64,000 bases of DNA. Origin: Schistosoma haematobium. Lineage: Eukaryota > Platyhelminthes > Trematoda > Strigeidida > Schistosomatidae. Position 1 is the stretch's first letter. Every line of letters begins with the position of its first letter. The DNA lies in assembly GCF_000699445.3 (NCBI RefSeq), contig NC_067198.1, forward strand, positions 39,221,523-39,285,522, read 5' to 3'. A program made the position numbers and the translations under genes. A model generated the notes under the pieces. The model was not told where the DNA came from. It made no database searches and saw nothing but the letters and a program-made list of their open reading frames with translations. Positions 13,001-22,399 of the stretch are shown here, piece by piece.

Positions 13001-14573
13001 AGTGCTTCAGGGTTTTCAATGGTGGTCTAACATCATCAGTTCATGATCTCAATCAAAACATAATAATAGTACATTCACTTTATATAATAAATGGTTCATA
13101 CTTACCATATTTACGTCGACGATTTTCTGCTTTCTGTTTCCAATCTAAACGTTCATCTGATTTAATTGTCATAAATTTTTTTAATTGATCATTATGATCA
13201 ATAATTCTTTGTAAATCTTTCATTTCAGTTTCAAATCCAATATTATCTTTATCATTTTTTTCTTTTAATGCATTACTTTTATTTTTGGCATCCGCTCTTA
13301 AATTAATAATAACAATAATAATAATAATCTTACCTTTGATCATATGTAAGACTTGCTTGTTGAATTAATTTAATTTTTAATTTATTTAAATGTATTAATT
13401 TATCTTTTAATTTTTGATGTATTGCATAATAAATATTTCGTTCATTTCTAGCACATTCTATTTCATGGCGTATTTTATTATTATATGCTAATGTATCACA
13501 AAATTTCATATTTTTCTAGAAACAAAAAAAGATTTTTTTGTGTGCGTATGTTTAATTACTTCATGTAAATTATTTTCCATAGTAACTAATTTTTTTTCAA
13601 TTTGTAATTTTAATTCATTGGTCTCAGTTTCTTTTTTAGTTTGTATCATACGAATTTGTTGTTTTTCTTGGATAAGATTTTCTATTTTACGTGTCTATTT
13701 TTTTAAAAAAAGTAAATATTTATTTATTTTAGATGAGTTATTATAGTAATTTCAATAGTTAAGATTATGGGTCAGTTGAAGCTAGATCACCATGGGAAAT
13801 CTCGAAGCACCGGACGGCCGTTTCGTCCTATTTTGGGACCCCTCAGCAGTGCGCCTCCACGACCTTGTCCCTTGCGAGATTCGAGCCCAGGACCTATCAG
13901 TAACTCTCTGAAGACAATGGTGGATATGTCGCTCGATTTCGTGGATTAGTTGAAGTTAGACATTAACACCGTTGGATGCCGGGTCGGTGGTCCAGTGGTT
14001 AACTGCTCGTGCGCGAAACCAGTAGGTCCTGGGGAGGGGAGGTCGTGGATGCACACTGCTGAGGAGTCCCAAGATAGGACGAGACGGCCGTCCAGTGCTT
14101 CCAGGTTTCCCATGGTGGTCTAGCTTCAACTAGCTCATGATCTTAACCGTTGAAATTTATTTATTTTGCTTACCTCATTATCTAAACGTTTTCCATAAGT
14201 TTTTAATTCATCAATTTGTAATTGTATATTATCTTGCTCTTTTAAAATTTGTTTTAATTGTTCAATACATTTCATATCTTGTTTTCTATTTTGTTCGCTA
14301 TCTACTAATGTTAACAAACATTTAATTTCTTCATTTTCTTTTTCTAATATTTCTGTAGCTTTTCTAGATTTTGGTTTTGTTTTTGGTAAAATAATTATGT
14401 ATATTATCATAACATTACTTATATTTTCCTAGTTTAACAGTAAATTCTTCAGTTTGTTTTTGACGTTCATTTTGTAATATTCTTAATTGATTATTTAATC
14501 GTTCATATTCTTCAATTAATAGTAAATCAGTATTGTCTTCTTGTTCAGATTGAGCTGAAGCTGGTCTTGGCAT
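3850..14573 (-). CDS. ODAD1: Outer dynein arm docking complex coiled-coil protein (CCDC63/CCDC114-like), split gene
   Basis: Likely a structural coiled-coil subunit that docks outer dynein arms on ciliary doublet microtubules. Exons (minus strand, 5' to 3'): 14573-14419, 14363-14174, 13694-13560, 13515-13334, 13296-13106, 10795-10614, 10557-10447, 8235-7981, [missing exon], 4039-3850. Phases match across the first eight exons, giving 467 codons; the last adds 63. Almost all of it is predicted coiled coil rich in K, E, Q and N. Family signatures in order: MPRPASAQSEQED start; NERQKQTEE; LKEKNDKDN then TEMKDLQRIIDH; YESAMNRLQLITRKSDVEQM; a cysteine-containing block with MLGG and EQRVDELL; and a C-terminal RPLSQAEIIGRVTRQL block. 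These follow remembered CCDC63/CCDC114/ODA1 patterns closely. Exon 8 ends in phase 0 but the last exon needs phase 2, so an exon between 7980 and 4040 is probably missed. ODAD1 versus CCDC63 orthology is not resolved. Expected expression is in ciliated cells and sperm. Confidence 0.85.
4738..4860 (-). repeat. Degenerate tRNA-derived SINE fragment
   Basis: On the minus strand an A-box-like GTGGTCTAGATGTCAG lies upstream of a B-box-like GGTTCTGAGTTTGAC, as in pol III tRNA-derived SINEs. It includes the CACAGTGGTCTAG core also seen in the hammerhead SINEs. Degraded; boundaries approximate. Confidence 0.45.
5665..5939 (-). mobile_element. Hammerhead-bearing tRNA-derived SINE (Sm-alpha type) with inverted ends
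   Basis: On the minus strand it has an A box (GTGGTCTAGTTGGTTAAGCG), a B box (CTGGGTTCGAAT) and then a hammerhead ribozyme motif. The two ends are inverted copies of each other: AAATTTCACTGGTTGAAATC at 5665-5684 against the complement of 5919-5938, continuing through GAAGCTAGA. It lies in an intron of the ODAD1-like gene in the sense direction. Confidence 0.8.
5725..5772 (-). ncRNA. Hammerhead ribozyme motif with intact core
   Basis: Minus strand: stem I strand CACTG, core CTGAGGA (fits CUGANGA), stem II GTCC...GGAC, core GAAA, a tight self-complementary stem III CGGCCG, then GTC and stem I strand CAGTG. The cleavage site would lie after C at 5731. All core positions visible agree with the consensus. 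This is the known design of the Schistosoma Sm-alpha ribozyme; activity of this copy is inferred. Confidence 0.75.
7206..7560 (+). repeat. Possible promoter-bearing repeat (LTR-like), unclassified
   Basis: A block of more even base composition than its surroundings, starting near ATATCTGGGCCTCACCG, with a good TATA-type element (GCTATAAATACCCC at about 7448) followed by TTCTGTCC and a C-rich leader. This resembles the promoter part of an LTR, but I found no second copy, no terminal TG...CA pair and no adjacent gag/pol. Function unknown. Confidence 0.25.
7981..8235 (-). CDS. ODAD1: ODAD1-like exon 8
   Basis: 85 codons, AQIKSDKEAANTAENRTIHI then LGCDLSGITEMLGGDGDQIT and LMLYLNVLEQRVDELLSVK. 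The C-D-x-x-x-I-x-x-M-L-G and Y-L-x-x-x-E-Q-x-x-x-E-L-L patterns are family hallmarks. Acceptor TTCATTAG, donor GTAAGA. Phase 0 at the end. Confidence 0.88.
8236..10446 (-). other. Intron 7 of the ODAD1-like gene
   Basis: 2.2 kb of AT-rich sequence between exons 7 and 8. I recognise no coding sequence or repeat with confidence. Confidence 0.6.
10447..10557 (-). CDS. ODAD1: ODAD1-like exon 7
   Basis: 37 codons, IECLNDNIINIEKTINEYDE then QKVFERQRVNKMTELQ, after a 56-nt intron. Coiled coil; acceptor ATATATGATTAG, donor GTACGT, phase 0 at both ends. Confidence 0.85.
10614..10795 (-). CDS. ODAD1: ODAD1-like exon 6
   Basis: Reads GATGEIAQQQRSIKIQEYES, then NRLQLITRKSDVEQMTRYY and RNEDDNFTMFKYVTELNNQ. 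It lines up with the human CCDC114 region YEDALNKLSQMTGESD...FINEQN as I recall it. A 2.3-kb intron separates it from exon 5 and holds the SINE composite at 12584-13059. Donor GTAAAA. Confidence 0.9.
10796..12583 (-). other. Part of intron 5 of the ODAD1-like gene
   Basis: AT-rich. Contains a degenerate tRNA-like repeat at about 11512-11640, also seen at 23815-24000. No coding sequence recognised. Confidence 0.55.
11512..11640 (-). repeat. Degenerate tRNA-like SINE, second family
   Basis: Shares TAGTCAACAAGG, then a diverged centre, then GTCTAAGA.GTTATTGA with 23870-23965. On the minus strand the order resembles an A box followed by a B box. Old and diverged. Confidence 0.45.
12584..13059. 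mobile_element. Head-to-head composite of two hammerhead SINEs
   Basis: The left arm reads on the minus strand and the right arm on the plus strand, with matching inverted ends (GATTGAGGTTATGAGC left against GCTCATGATCTCAATC-type right). Each arm has a B-box-like site (right arm GGGTTCGAATCCCGCG at about 12928) and a hammerhead motif. Left core: CTGAGGA intact but GAAG in place of GAAA, and stem I poorly paired. Right core: CCGAGTA in place of CTGANGA. Both are probably inactive. It lies in intron 5 of the ODAD1-like gene. Confidence 0.75.
13106..13296 (-). CDS. ODAD1: ODAD1-like exon 5, family signature
   Basis: Reads RADAKNKSNALKEKNDKDN, then TEMKDLQRIIDHNDQLKKFM and SDERLDWKQKAENRRRKYG. 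The block M-K-x-L-x-R-x-I-D-H is the best diagnostic segment of the CCDC63/CCDC114 docking family. Donor GTAAGT, phase 1. Confidence 0.9.
13334..13515 (-). CDS. ODAD1: ODAD1-like exon 4
   Basis: Reads KNMKFCDTLAYNNKIRHEIE then RNERNIYYAIHQKLKDKL and QASLTYDQ, matching the family pattern (LRYDxxxAxNxxLRxEID ... YEARDEA). A 44-nt intron precedes it and a 37-nt intron follows. Donor GTAAGA, phase 2. Confidence 0.88.
13560..13694 (-). CDS. ODAD1: ODAD1-like exon 3
   Basis: 45 codons, TRKIENLIQEKQQIRMIQ then LQIEKKLVTMENNLHE, between acceptor AAAAATAG and donor GTAATT, phase 0 at both ends. The preceding 479-nt intron is mostly the hammerhead SINE composite at 13748-14157; without it the intron would be about 70 nt. 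Confidence 0.8.
13748..14157. mobile_element. Head-to-head composite of two hammerhead SINEs inside a small intron
   Basis: Inverted ends TTTCAATAGTTAAGATTATG and the complement of CATGATCTTAACCGTTGAAA enclose two SINE arms of opposite orientation. The right arm has GTGGTCCAGTGGTTAA (A box), a B box damaged at TAGGTCCTGGGGAG, and a hammerhead. Cores: left arm CTGAGGG (A9 changed to G) with intact GAAA; right arm CTGAGGA intact but GAGA in place of GAAA. Each arm has a single core lesion. The element fills most of intron 2 of the ODAD1-like gene. Confidence 0.8.
14174..14363 (-). CDS. ODAD1: ODAD1-like exon 2
   Basis: Begins after acceptor CAAAATCTAG, restores a Lys codon across a 55-nt intron and reads KATEILEKENEEIKCLL, then LKQILKEQDNIQLQIDELK. 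Ends NE before donor GTAAGC in phase 0. Coiled coil throughout. Confidence 0.85.
14419..14573 (-). CDS. ODAD1: ODAD1-like exon 1 (start codon)
   Basis: The ATG at 14573 opens MPRPASAQSEQEDNTDL and then a coiled coil with ERLNNQLRILQNERQKQTEE, as at the N-terminus of the docking family. The donor GTAATG follows in phase 2. A strong acceptor (TTATTTCTCCAG) ends 4 nt before the ATG, so the mRNA leader is probably joined by cis or spliced-leader trans-splicing. Confidence 0.85.
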
Positions 14574-14577
14574 TTTT

Positions 14578-15296
14578 CTGGAGAAATAATGTTGAACTAG
14601 ATCTAAAATGAAAATGGTTAATGCCTACAATCGGTTTATCATATTGAACAATAAAAAATAATCGATAATAATACAACTACTTATTTTCCAAAGCGGTTGG
14701 AGTCAAGCTGTCGAAACTGACCAAAGACATGGTGAAATTCTGTGTTTTATGGTCTTACAATTTTCAGTAAATTTTTTAGACCCCATATTGCAATTACATG
14801 TACTGGGATATTGGTAATTTATTCTACTGTGACAGAAATCAAAAAACAGAATGTAAATTAGTTGATAGTTTCCTAGTTCAACATTTTTCCTGTTCGATTC
14901 TCACTACTGAATTAGTAGTATAGATCTTGCCTTATTGCTCGCCATAGTACCGACTAAACTGAAGGAATATGTGCTGCTTTTTAACGCATCAAAAGTTCGA
15001 CTAAGACGCAATAAAAGTTTGATATAGCTCTATAACTTCTGGTTTACGAATATCATCTCATAATTCAAACTTCTTATCTTTTTACTTTCATAAGCAGAAT
15101 GACAATCAATATACAAATGATATTTTATAATGGAAATTTAGGAATGATATACCTCCCAATTTTTTGAACCAGTTTGAATTATGCCAAGAGATACCACATA
15201 TAAATGTGTAATCTGAAAACCAGCAATACCACAGTGAAGCATATGACTGTGGGCACATAGTACTGGATGAGTTGCAAAGCATGGTGAATAGGAATT
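14578..15296. promoter_or_regulatory. Upstream region of the ODAD1-like gene
   Basis: AT-rich sequence 5' to the minus-strand start codon. It contains the acceptor site at 14578-14579 just upstream of the ATG and another possible one (TTTTCATTTTAG) about 23 nt further upstream. A promoter must lie upstream on this strand, but I cannot place a TATA box or initiator with confidence. Confidence 0.35.
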
Positions 15297-15858
15297 AAAG
15301 AGGGAAATTGACCACGAATACAGTGGTCTTGAGTGCTGTTAGAGGTATGAGAGCGGTTATCACTTCCCGGTTTCGCACACCGTGGAAAGGTTCTTCTAGA
15401 TTTACCTAGAAAGGAAATTGTATTAGAATTGTTCTTAAGGACATGAGAGGGTGACCGCAATGCCCAAGGGACGACTAATTGAGACCGGTCACACACGATC
15501 TTTGTGTGTGTAATTTTTCTATTAGATCCTTACTTGTAGGAACCTTACCGCTGGAAACGGATATCCGTGGGATAAGGCGAGATGTGCATTTTTAGGGTGG
15601 ACCTTTTCTAAGGCAGCGTAGCTGTTATGCTGGTTATCTGTAGGAAACACCCTACTGCCGTCACATCTCTGTATAGTCAGCAGTAAAACTTTACCCTCCG
15701 ACCCTATATTTTTGCTGCTTTTAGTCTTACTGTTCCTCAACCGACCTGTTTGTCATGATACGACCTTGAAAAACGATTGTTTCAGCCAGTATAGTTCGAA
15801 TAGTTCATTACGATAGGCAAGTTCGACCACCATGTCAAGGTAACAGAAACGGTTGGGT
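15297..15858 (-). mobile_element. Family A 5'-region-only copy
   Basis: On the minus strand this matches the 5' untranslated part of family A: the segment with GTCAAGGT, TTCCACGG, the CGGTCAC...CTCTCA block and ACAGCACTCAAGACCACTG. It has no endonuclease or RT. It stops at CACTGTATTC, exactly where the copy at 35903-36480 stops, which suggests a short unit rather than a random fragment. Confidence 0.75.
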
Positions 15859-18800
15859 TATTGATTTTAAACCTTTAAAATGAATGTAATAGGTTGGTAA
15901 ACACTTGTTCATTAGCACTCTTATAATTTGCTTGTAGATTTAGGAAAAAATATATCAAAGGGAGGTGACAATGTCTCGTAATTACGTTTTGTCAGACTAA
16001 TTTTAGACTAGAAATGGTTCATATAAAAATATATTTAATTTTTATCTGTTTTAAAAACAAAGTTCTTGCAAGTCAGCTGACTATAACTGTTTATTATTAG
16101 TTTTTTATAACTTCTCATTTTTCGCTGAACAAATTCTATGAACAATAGGAAGTCAGTGAATTTCCTTTGCTCTAACATTCGTTAAATGTTTAGCAGGATT
16201 CCATATATTTGACTTTTATTAAGACTAAGAAACATAAGTCTCATGGAATCTACTCACATAAATAAAAAGTCTCCTGTTGACTGGAAGTGCAACGAAAACT
16301 TCAGTACTTAAAATTACTGTAAACTAATGTTCCTTAAGTAATGATGCGAAATTTCGTTTGGTGTATTTTTTATGAAAAGAACATCATCTATTATTATCGA
16401 ATCTTTCGTGATAAATTGTGCTGATGCAAGAAAATAAAAAAATAACGGGTTAGATGACCTTTAATCTAATCTCATTGCTTTATCTAACTAGTCTGAGATA
16501 TGAATAATGCTTCTTAGCTTAACTGTGACTTCATCCACATAGATCGACATAGTTATATTACTTACAATTCAGCTGAAAGTCTCCAAACTAAGTCCTTACT
16601 CATAATACTTTGAGAATCATCATGAAACATGGATTAATGTATGTAGTTCCCTAGAGTTCCATCACGCTTAAGTGTTTTTAAACGATATGAGCTGCAATCG
16701 CTTCATCGGTAGCAAGACAATTGGATCTTAAATAATGAAAGAATAGGACAAGGAAAAAGCCATAAATAGTTAAGTAAGAATTATCCTCATTTACAAGTTT
16801 CCTTTCATCACAGAATCGAATCTACAGGCAGCGTCACAAAATATGCTACTCATTGTAGGTGTCAACTTAGACGCTGAACTAAAAGTATCGATTTCTTTAG
16901 GCTGGGGGAAGTTAAAAACGAATAAACCACAAAATTAGTGGGTAGTTTCTGATATTAATCTGTTCTCACAGTGGCTTAGATAAATGGTCAGTTATGACTA
17001 CGGCTCATTGCCATTTCGCTGCAGCTAAATGTTTTATAACGGTTTGTGTGTGGAAGGGAGGCAAACGCAAGTTCAACATTCACTACAGGCAAGTAAGGCA
17101 CAAACGAAAAATGTACACAAGTCCTCGTGCCCATGGCGACTGAAATTGATTGGAAAGGGTCCTGAAGACCACGAAACATGTAGTTAAGAGTTGGAATAAG
17201 CTTGTCATGCTTGAAAAACCTGCTCACTGCGAGAGAAGATTGGGATAAAGCTAAATTGAAAGTAATTCTGTAGATGTATTTTTCACAGATCTTAGTAAAC
17301 CTTTCAACATGGACTCCCATCTGTGTCCTAAATCAAAACTGGAACGTTATGGAGTCCATTATATAACTGTAGACAAGATAAGTAACTTTCTAACGATAAG
17401 AGAAAACAAGTGCGCCTCAACGTATTACTGTTATCTTGTTGCAGGTTACGAAATAGTATAATAATGGCTTACCGTATACTGAACAATGATCTGAGTATTA
17501 ACGTGTCCTAAATCTTCCTCCCATTCAGGACTGATCATCTGCGAAAACATTCTAGGGAAGTTTAAAAACCAATATCGAATCTTTTACGTCTAGATTTTTT
17601 ATACTCTCACAGAATAGTGAATAGCTTGAATTGTCTACTAGAACACGCAATAACAACCCTTATGTTGTCACGTTCAGAGCGTGGTTGGGTATGCACAGTA
17701 CCACGATTTGTAAGGATTAACATAAGTTCATTGATATCTTATTCCTTTTTCTGAAAGCTCAGTAGTAACACATGAAAGTAAGTAGCTTCAAAAATGATTC
17801 ATTGAAAAGATCAAGGCGAGTTCCAGAAATTAGTGGGCTAAATAATTAGGGTTTACTTAGCATTGCCGACACTTTCAGTTGACTTCTTCAAAGTGTCACT
17901 GACCATATATGGAAGCATGCAGATTTCAGATTCAGATTTGTGTAGTAAGGACTGAAAGACTTCGGCCATGCTCGATAATTAATACAGAGCTAAGGTTTTC
18001 AGTCTTTAAAGCATCGTTTTGAGTTTAAAATCATACCTTAGAATGAAAAGAGTGGCAGAACAATAGTATTTTCGGAAAAATGTGTGCAACTCAACTTCAT
18101 TTCATCGAAAATTAATTTCAAATTATTTAAGTACAATGTGCTCCCGTTATACATTGAGAATGTTACTAGGCCATAAGCAATGTACAAAACTCTCAGATAT
18201 GAAAACCATAAGAGTCAGTAATTTGGATTCTGTAGGGAACGAACATTTACAAAAAGCAATAACAACAGGTAAGGTTAATTGAAAAATGTCCGACACGTAA
18301 CTATGACAATAATGTAGGTCATTCAAAATTCAATACTAATCTGATGGGATCTTGTACTTTGTGAACTAATATTGACAGTCCTGAAACCCCCTACACATCT
18401 TATATCTCTTGAAAATTTTGGACAGCCCATTATCTTCCAAAGTTCTAGTATATTCGGCAGATATATGAACTTTAGCAGATTTGATGCAAAATTAGTGAGA
18501 TTTGTTGAAAGAGGTCAGACTTTATGAGGTCAAATAACATCATGTTATCAAGTGGCCGGGGTGCAGATGCATGATGTATGTCGTAGCGTTGTGCCATTCC
18601 TCCATAGTCTGAGAGAACAAAAATACCATGACATGTAAAATTAAATGAGTGTATGGTATTTTAGCAAGGTACAGACCCACTGTTTACCGTTTGGCGTATC
18701 AGATCATGTCCGATTCAGCGACTAATTTGCCAATTGTATTCAGAGTTTGATAACGTTTATTTCTGCATCAGCTTTATAATCAAAGTGTGCCAACCAATTC

Positions 18801-21800
18801 AAACAAAAATTCCGTGGTGTGTAAGTTCAGATATATATTGAAAGGCTGTGGATATATTGAGAAGCGCTTTAACTGAAGATGTCTTGTAACTTAAAGAGAT
18901 GCGTCACACTGCCTACTCAATCGTTACCAGGTGCGCATGTGTGGCTGGAATTTAAGCCTGGTTTTGTCCAGTGAAATTAATGAGATCAGCGACAATGTCG
19001 GAGACCTAATAAAAATGTTGTTTTGGGGATTTATTTTTATCGACAGTTTTAATGGAGGAAACTTAACAAGTACTGATAGCGGCATTGTATTCTAACATAT
19101 CGATGCTTGTTTTATTTATATTTGACCTACACAGAAGTGGTGGTGAGTCCCGGTTGCCAGAAACAGAAGCTTGTTATGCGAAAGTTGCTTGTATTCCTGA
19201 CATATCTCCTTGAATATTTAGGACTCTTAGAACATTAGTTTTTCTGTATTTACACCATAGGAACACTTTACGTTAAGTCAATGCTTTCAAACTAATGCGC
19301 ATGAAAAATTTTCAAAAAATGCAGGAAGTTTGACAGTGAGGATTGATTGATTTTTAGTTTGTTTTAGTACATCTGACAGTTTAAACAAGTATGTGTCTAA
19401 TGTGTACTGTTTGAGGTAGGCGGGTCGTTCTAAGTTTTTGCCTCCGGCGCTAACGGTGCTGGGTTTTCATGTTGCGCTCTGCTGGTTGAATCCACTTGCT
19501 GTACACTAAGGTGTCCTTTTGTTTTCAAGGTGTTGAGATTTTTCATTCTTTCACTGGTATTTTTATTTGAGAGTTACCTTTCCGACCTCTGATTTTCCAC
19601 CTATCTTCTTACAGTTTAGAATCAGTGATTTGGATTAGGCGTCGTTATATAATATAGAATCTTCCAAACTAAATGTGAACTTAAAATATTACTCAGATCG
19701 AGATTTGATTTGTGACAAAAGTACCAGCCTGTCAGTATTGAATAAGCGTGTATGTCAGCTACGTGTGTTGTTGTAACATTGGTTTCTACCATATTATCAC
19801 TCCTTTTATTCCGGCATATGATGCTTTTTTTAGAAACCCTAGTTACCGACTATTATGACCAATCAGTGTGTTAGTGTTGTTGAACGGCAAATAGTTTTGC
19901 CAAATATTTCAAGTTCTCTTCCGTTTGTAAATGCCTTGCGAATTAAATTGTTAAATCGAGTGTTTTTAAATTTTGGTTATCACTACTGTTGACATAAACA
20001 TAAGAGAAATTTAAAAGTGATGTGGTTGTGTGAAAAATGCGTCACTAGTGTAGTGTAATAAGACGTAACCTAGATAAACTTAATTTTCTATGACACAATA
20101 ATTGTTTGAAATCGTTACGTTACCGGAGTCCCTGTACTTGTTTCCTACATTCTAGCGGCTCTTCATTCAGTTGAAATGACTCTCTAATAGTCCGTCGTTT
20201 TAGAGTCCTTCGCTCTAGCTTTTTTATTGTCGTTTTCCTCTTTTAGTGGAGAGTGAAGAACTGTTCATGTGAAAATATAAAAAAAACTAGGAATCAAAAT
20301 AAGGTACTAACCAATAATTGGGTGCGCAAAATTTCTGTTGAACTAGGTCGACGTGAAAGTAACTTAGTATTTACATGGGCTTACATAGTACGTGACACGA
20401 CTTTCATCTAACCATGAAATATTACTAGACGGTAAAGTTCAGTCAAATAATACATATGCTGTCCTTCCATAGGATGGTTAGAATCAGGGATTGGATATAG
20501 GTTTTTTGTCACAACCCGACAGCTAAAAAGCTATGTAGCAAATATGAATGAGTGAAATTCGCGCCAAAACTCATGACATGTCATTCTAAATCTGTTTGGT
20601 TCGTCAATAAATTGGTCTTGCTGAACATTTCTTTCAATAGATTCTATTCTCTTCTCCAAACAGATAATCCAGAAAGTTTCCAGGGTTCGGGTGAATTACA
20701 TCGTTTACAATTATAGTATGTCAATATAGGATTATGTAATAAAATTTCTGTCGAGATGACTAGTTCGGAACGTTAACTGGAATATGCTTATACGTTAAAT
20801 GTAATTGTGAGATTAATAATTTTAATGAATATAGATTGGTTGGATTGGAATAATTTATTTGAAAGTGCATTCTTTGTCTATATATTGGTGTTATAAGTAA
20901 CATTGTTAGTATGTAATGTCTCAGCCAGTGTTCCTCTGTTCTAATTCTGACTTATCATAATCGTTTGGACAGTATATTATTTCCTTAAGCGACCACGGTA
21001 AGTAGTAAAGTGATTACTTTCAACCCTGTACCTCTAGTTTTGACGATTATTAGTGTCAGGCTTTCTTATAAAACCGTAGGTAAATTCCTAGTTAAGCTTC
21101 AATTAATGTGGTAGTCTTTCTTAGATCTTACAAATCGACTGTGGTCAATTGTATACAAACAGCTGACCGTTATGCAGTCTTGGAATATGGTTTCCAATCT
21201 TAGATTCGGCAAAATCACTACACTAGGTATTCGTATAAACCCCAATTGCCTGGTAGTTTGGGGCCAACTACTCGACCTTACTTGAGCTCTTCATGCATGT
21301 TTCAGAGATAGCATTTACATGTAGTCGTAGTAACTCCTTTAAACAGTTAAGTCAGTTGTCTAGTTTTAAACGAAATATAATCGTTTAGGGTTCAATCCAC
21401 CCGAAAAGAAAGTTTAATATGATATTGAAAATGTCTGTTCTTTTGTTTAAACCACTAATTTATGCAGCAAAACTTTCGGGGAATGCAATAGCAAGTATTG
21501 GTTAGAGTAGTTTTATAAAAATATAAGTTTAATTACCACACATGTACTACACTGCCAAAGGTTTAATAGCCAGTGACAAAACTTCACTCTTAGTTAATCG
21601 TCCTTGTGTCACAGACAGTGTTGTACGAACACAGCCTAAATGGGCTTCCTTTTAGCTTTTAAAATACGGTAAGCATTAATCATTGACGCCAGAAGTTGTT
21701 GGATATGACATGCCATTTCTAGGCTGATTTTTCAAGCTCACTGTCGAAAGCTTTGCTCAAGGATAAGTTAGCCGATAGAGATGCTATCATTGTATTCTAA

Positions 21801-22064
21801 GACATTCAGCACTGTCGCTACGCTACTCCCATAACAAAAAGTAACTAAGTCAACATTTACTAGGTATATGGGCATGAGCCATACTATGTAAGGATTAACG
21901 AGAGCATTGTTAATGACTCAGTGGGCTCCGTCTTTTAATGGTCGCTTTGAAATAAGATAAAGTATGGTTTTTTAGGATCTGTGCTATCAACAGTTTATAT
22001 AACACAAGGTTAGCATATTTAACTATCAGTATTATCATTTTGGTTATTATATATTTTATACTAG
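15859..22064. other. Intergenic region with no recognised gene
   Basis: About 6 kb between the two head-to-head genes. AT-rich with scattered stops in all frames. The longest open frame (16988-17320, minus, 110 codons) resembles nothing I know. Promoters of the plus-strand gene should lie near the right end. Confidence 0.5.
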
Positions 22065-22080
22065 TGCTTTGGGTTTTAAG

Positions 22081-22399
22081 ATGCCTCTTATCAGTACGAA
22101 GCTACATGTATTGAACCCGGTATGGAGAAAAAAGAAACCTCGTGACACTGAGCAACACGAAGAACCCGAACCAAAACCAGCATTTATCGTCCCAGAAACT
22201 CAAGAAATTTGTACATCTGCCGAGGAACTGCAGCGCAAAATTACTATATATAATGAAAATATATGGACTTGTCGTGTAACTGGGAAACCTAATTTAACTT
22301 ATCGGGAAGCATTGAAAACTGAAGCAACTGCTATTCGGACACTAAAAAAGTGTTTCCCCAAGTTTTTTGAAAAAACCATCCTTGAGCGCGTCCATCTCA
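22081..22399 (+). CDS. BAZ1A: BAZ1A-like exon 1, WAC domain
   Basis: The start MPLISTKLHVLNPVW resembles MPLLHRKPFV of human BAZ1A. The WAC domain follows with NENIWTCRVTGKPNLTYREA and FPKFFEKTIL, matching the W-x-C-x-V-T-G-x-P-x-L-T-Y-x-E-A hallmark. The ATG is at 22081, not the in-frame TTG upstream. Phase 1 donor GTAAGC. Confidence 0.93.

Noticed and set aside
13540..13746. Plus-strand open frame MCVCLITSCKL...
   Set aside because: Shadow of ODAD1-like exon 3 on the minus strand, which fits the coiled-coil protein and splice sites.
16988..17320. 110-codon minus-strand open frame
   Set aside because: Moderately long, but no domain, no splice context and no neighbour supports it; left as unexplained.
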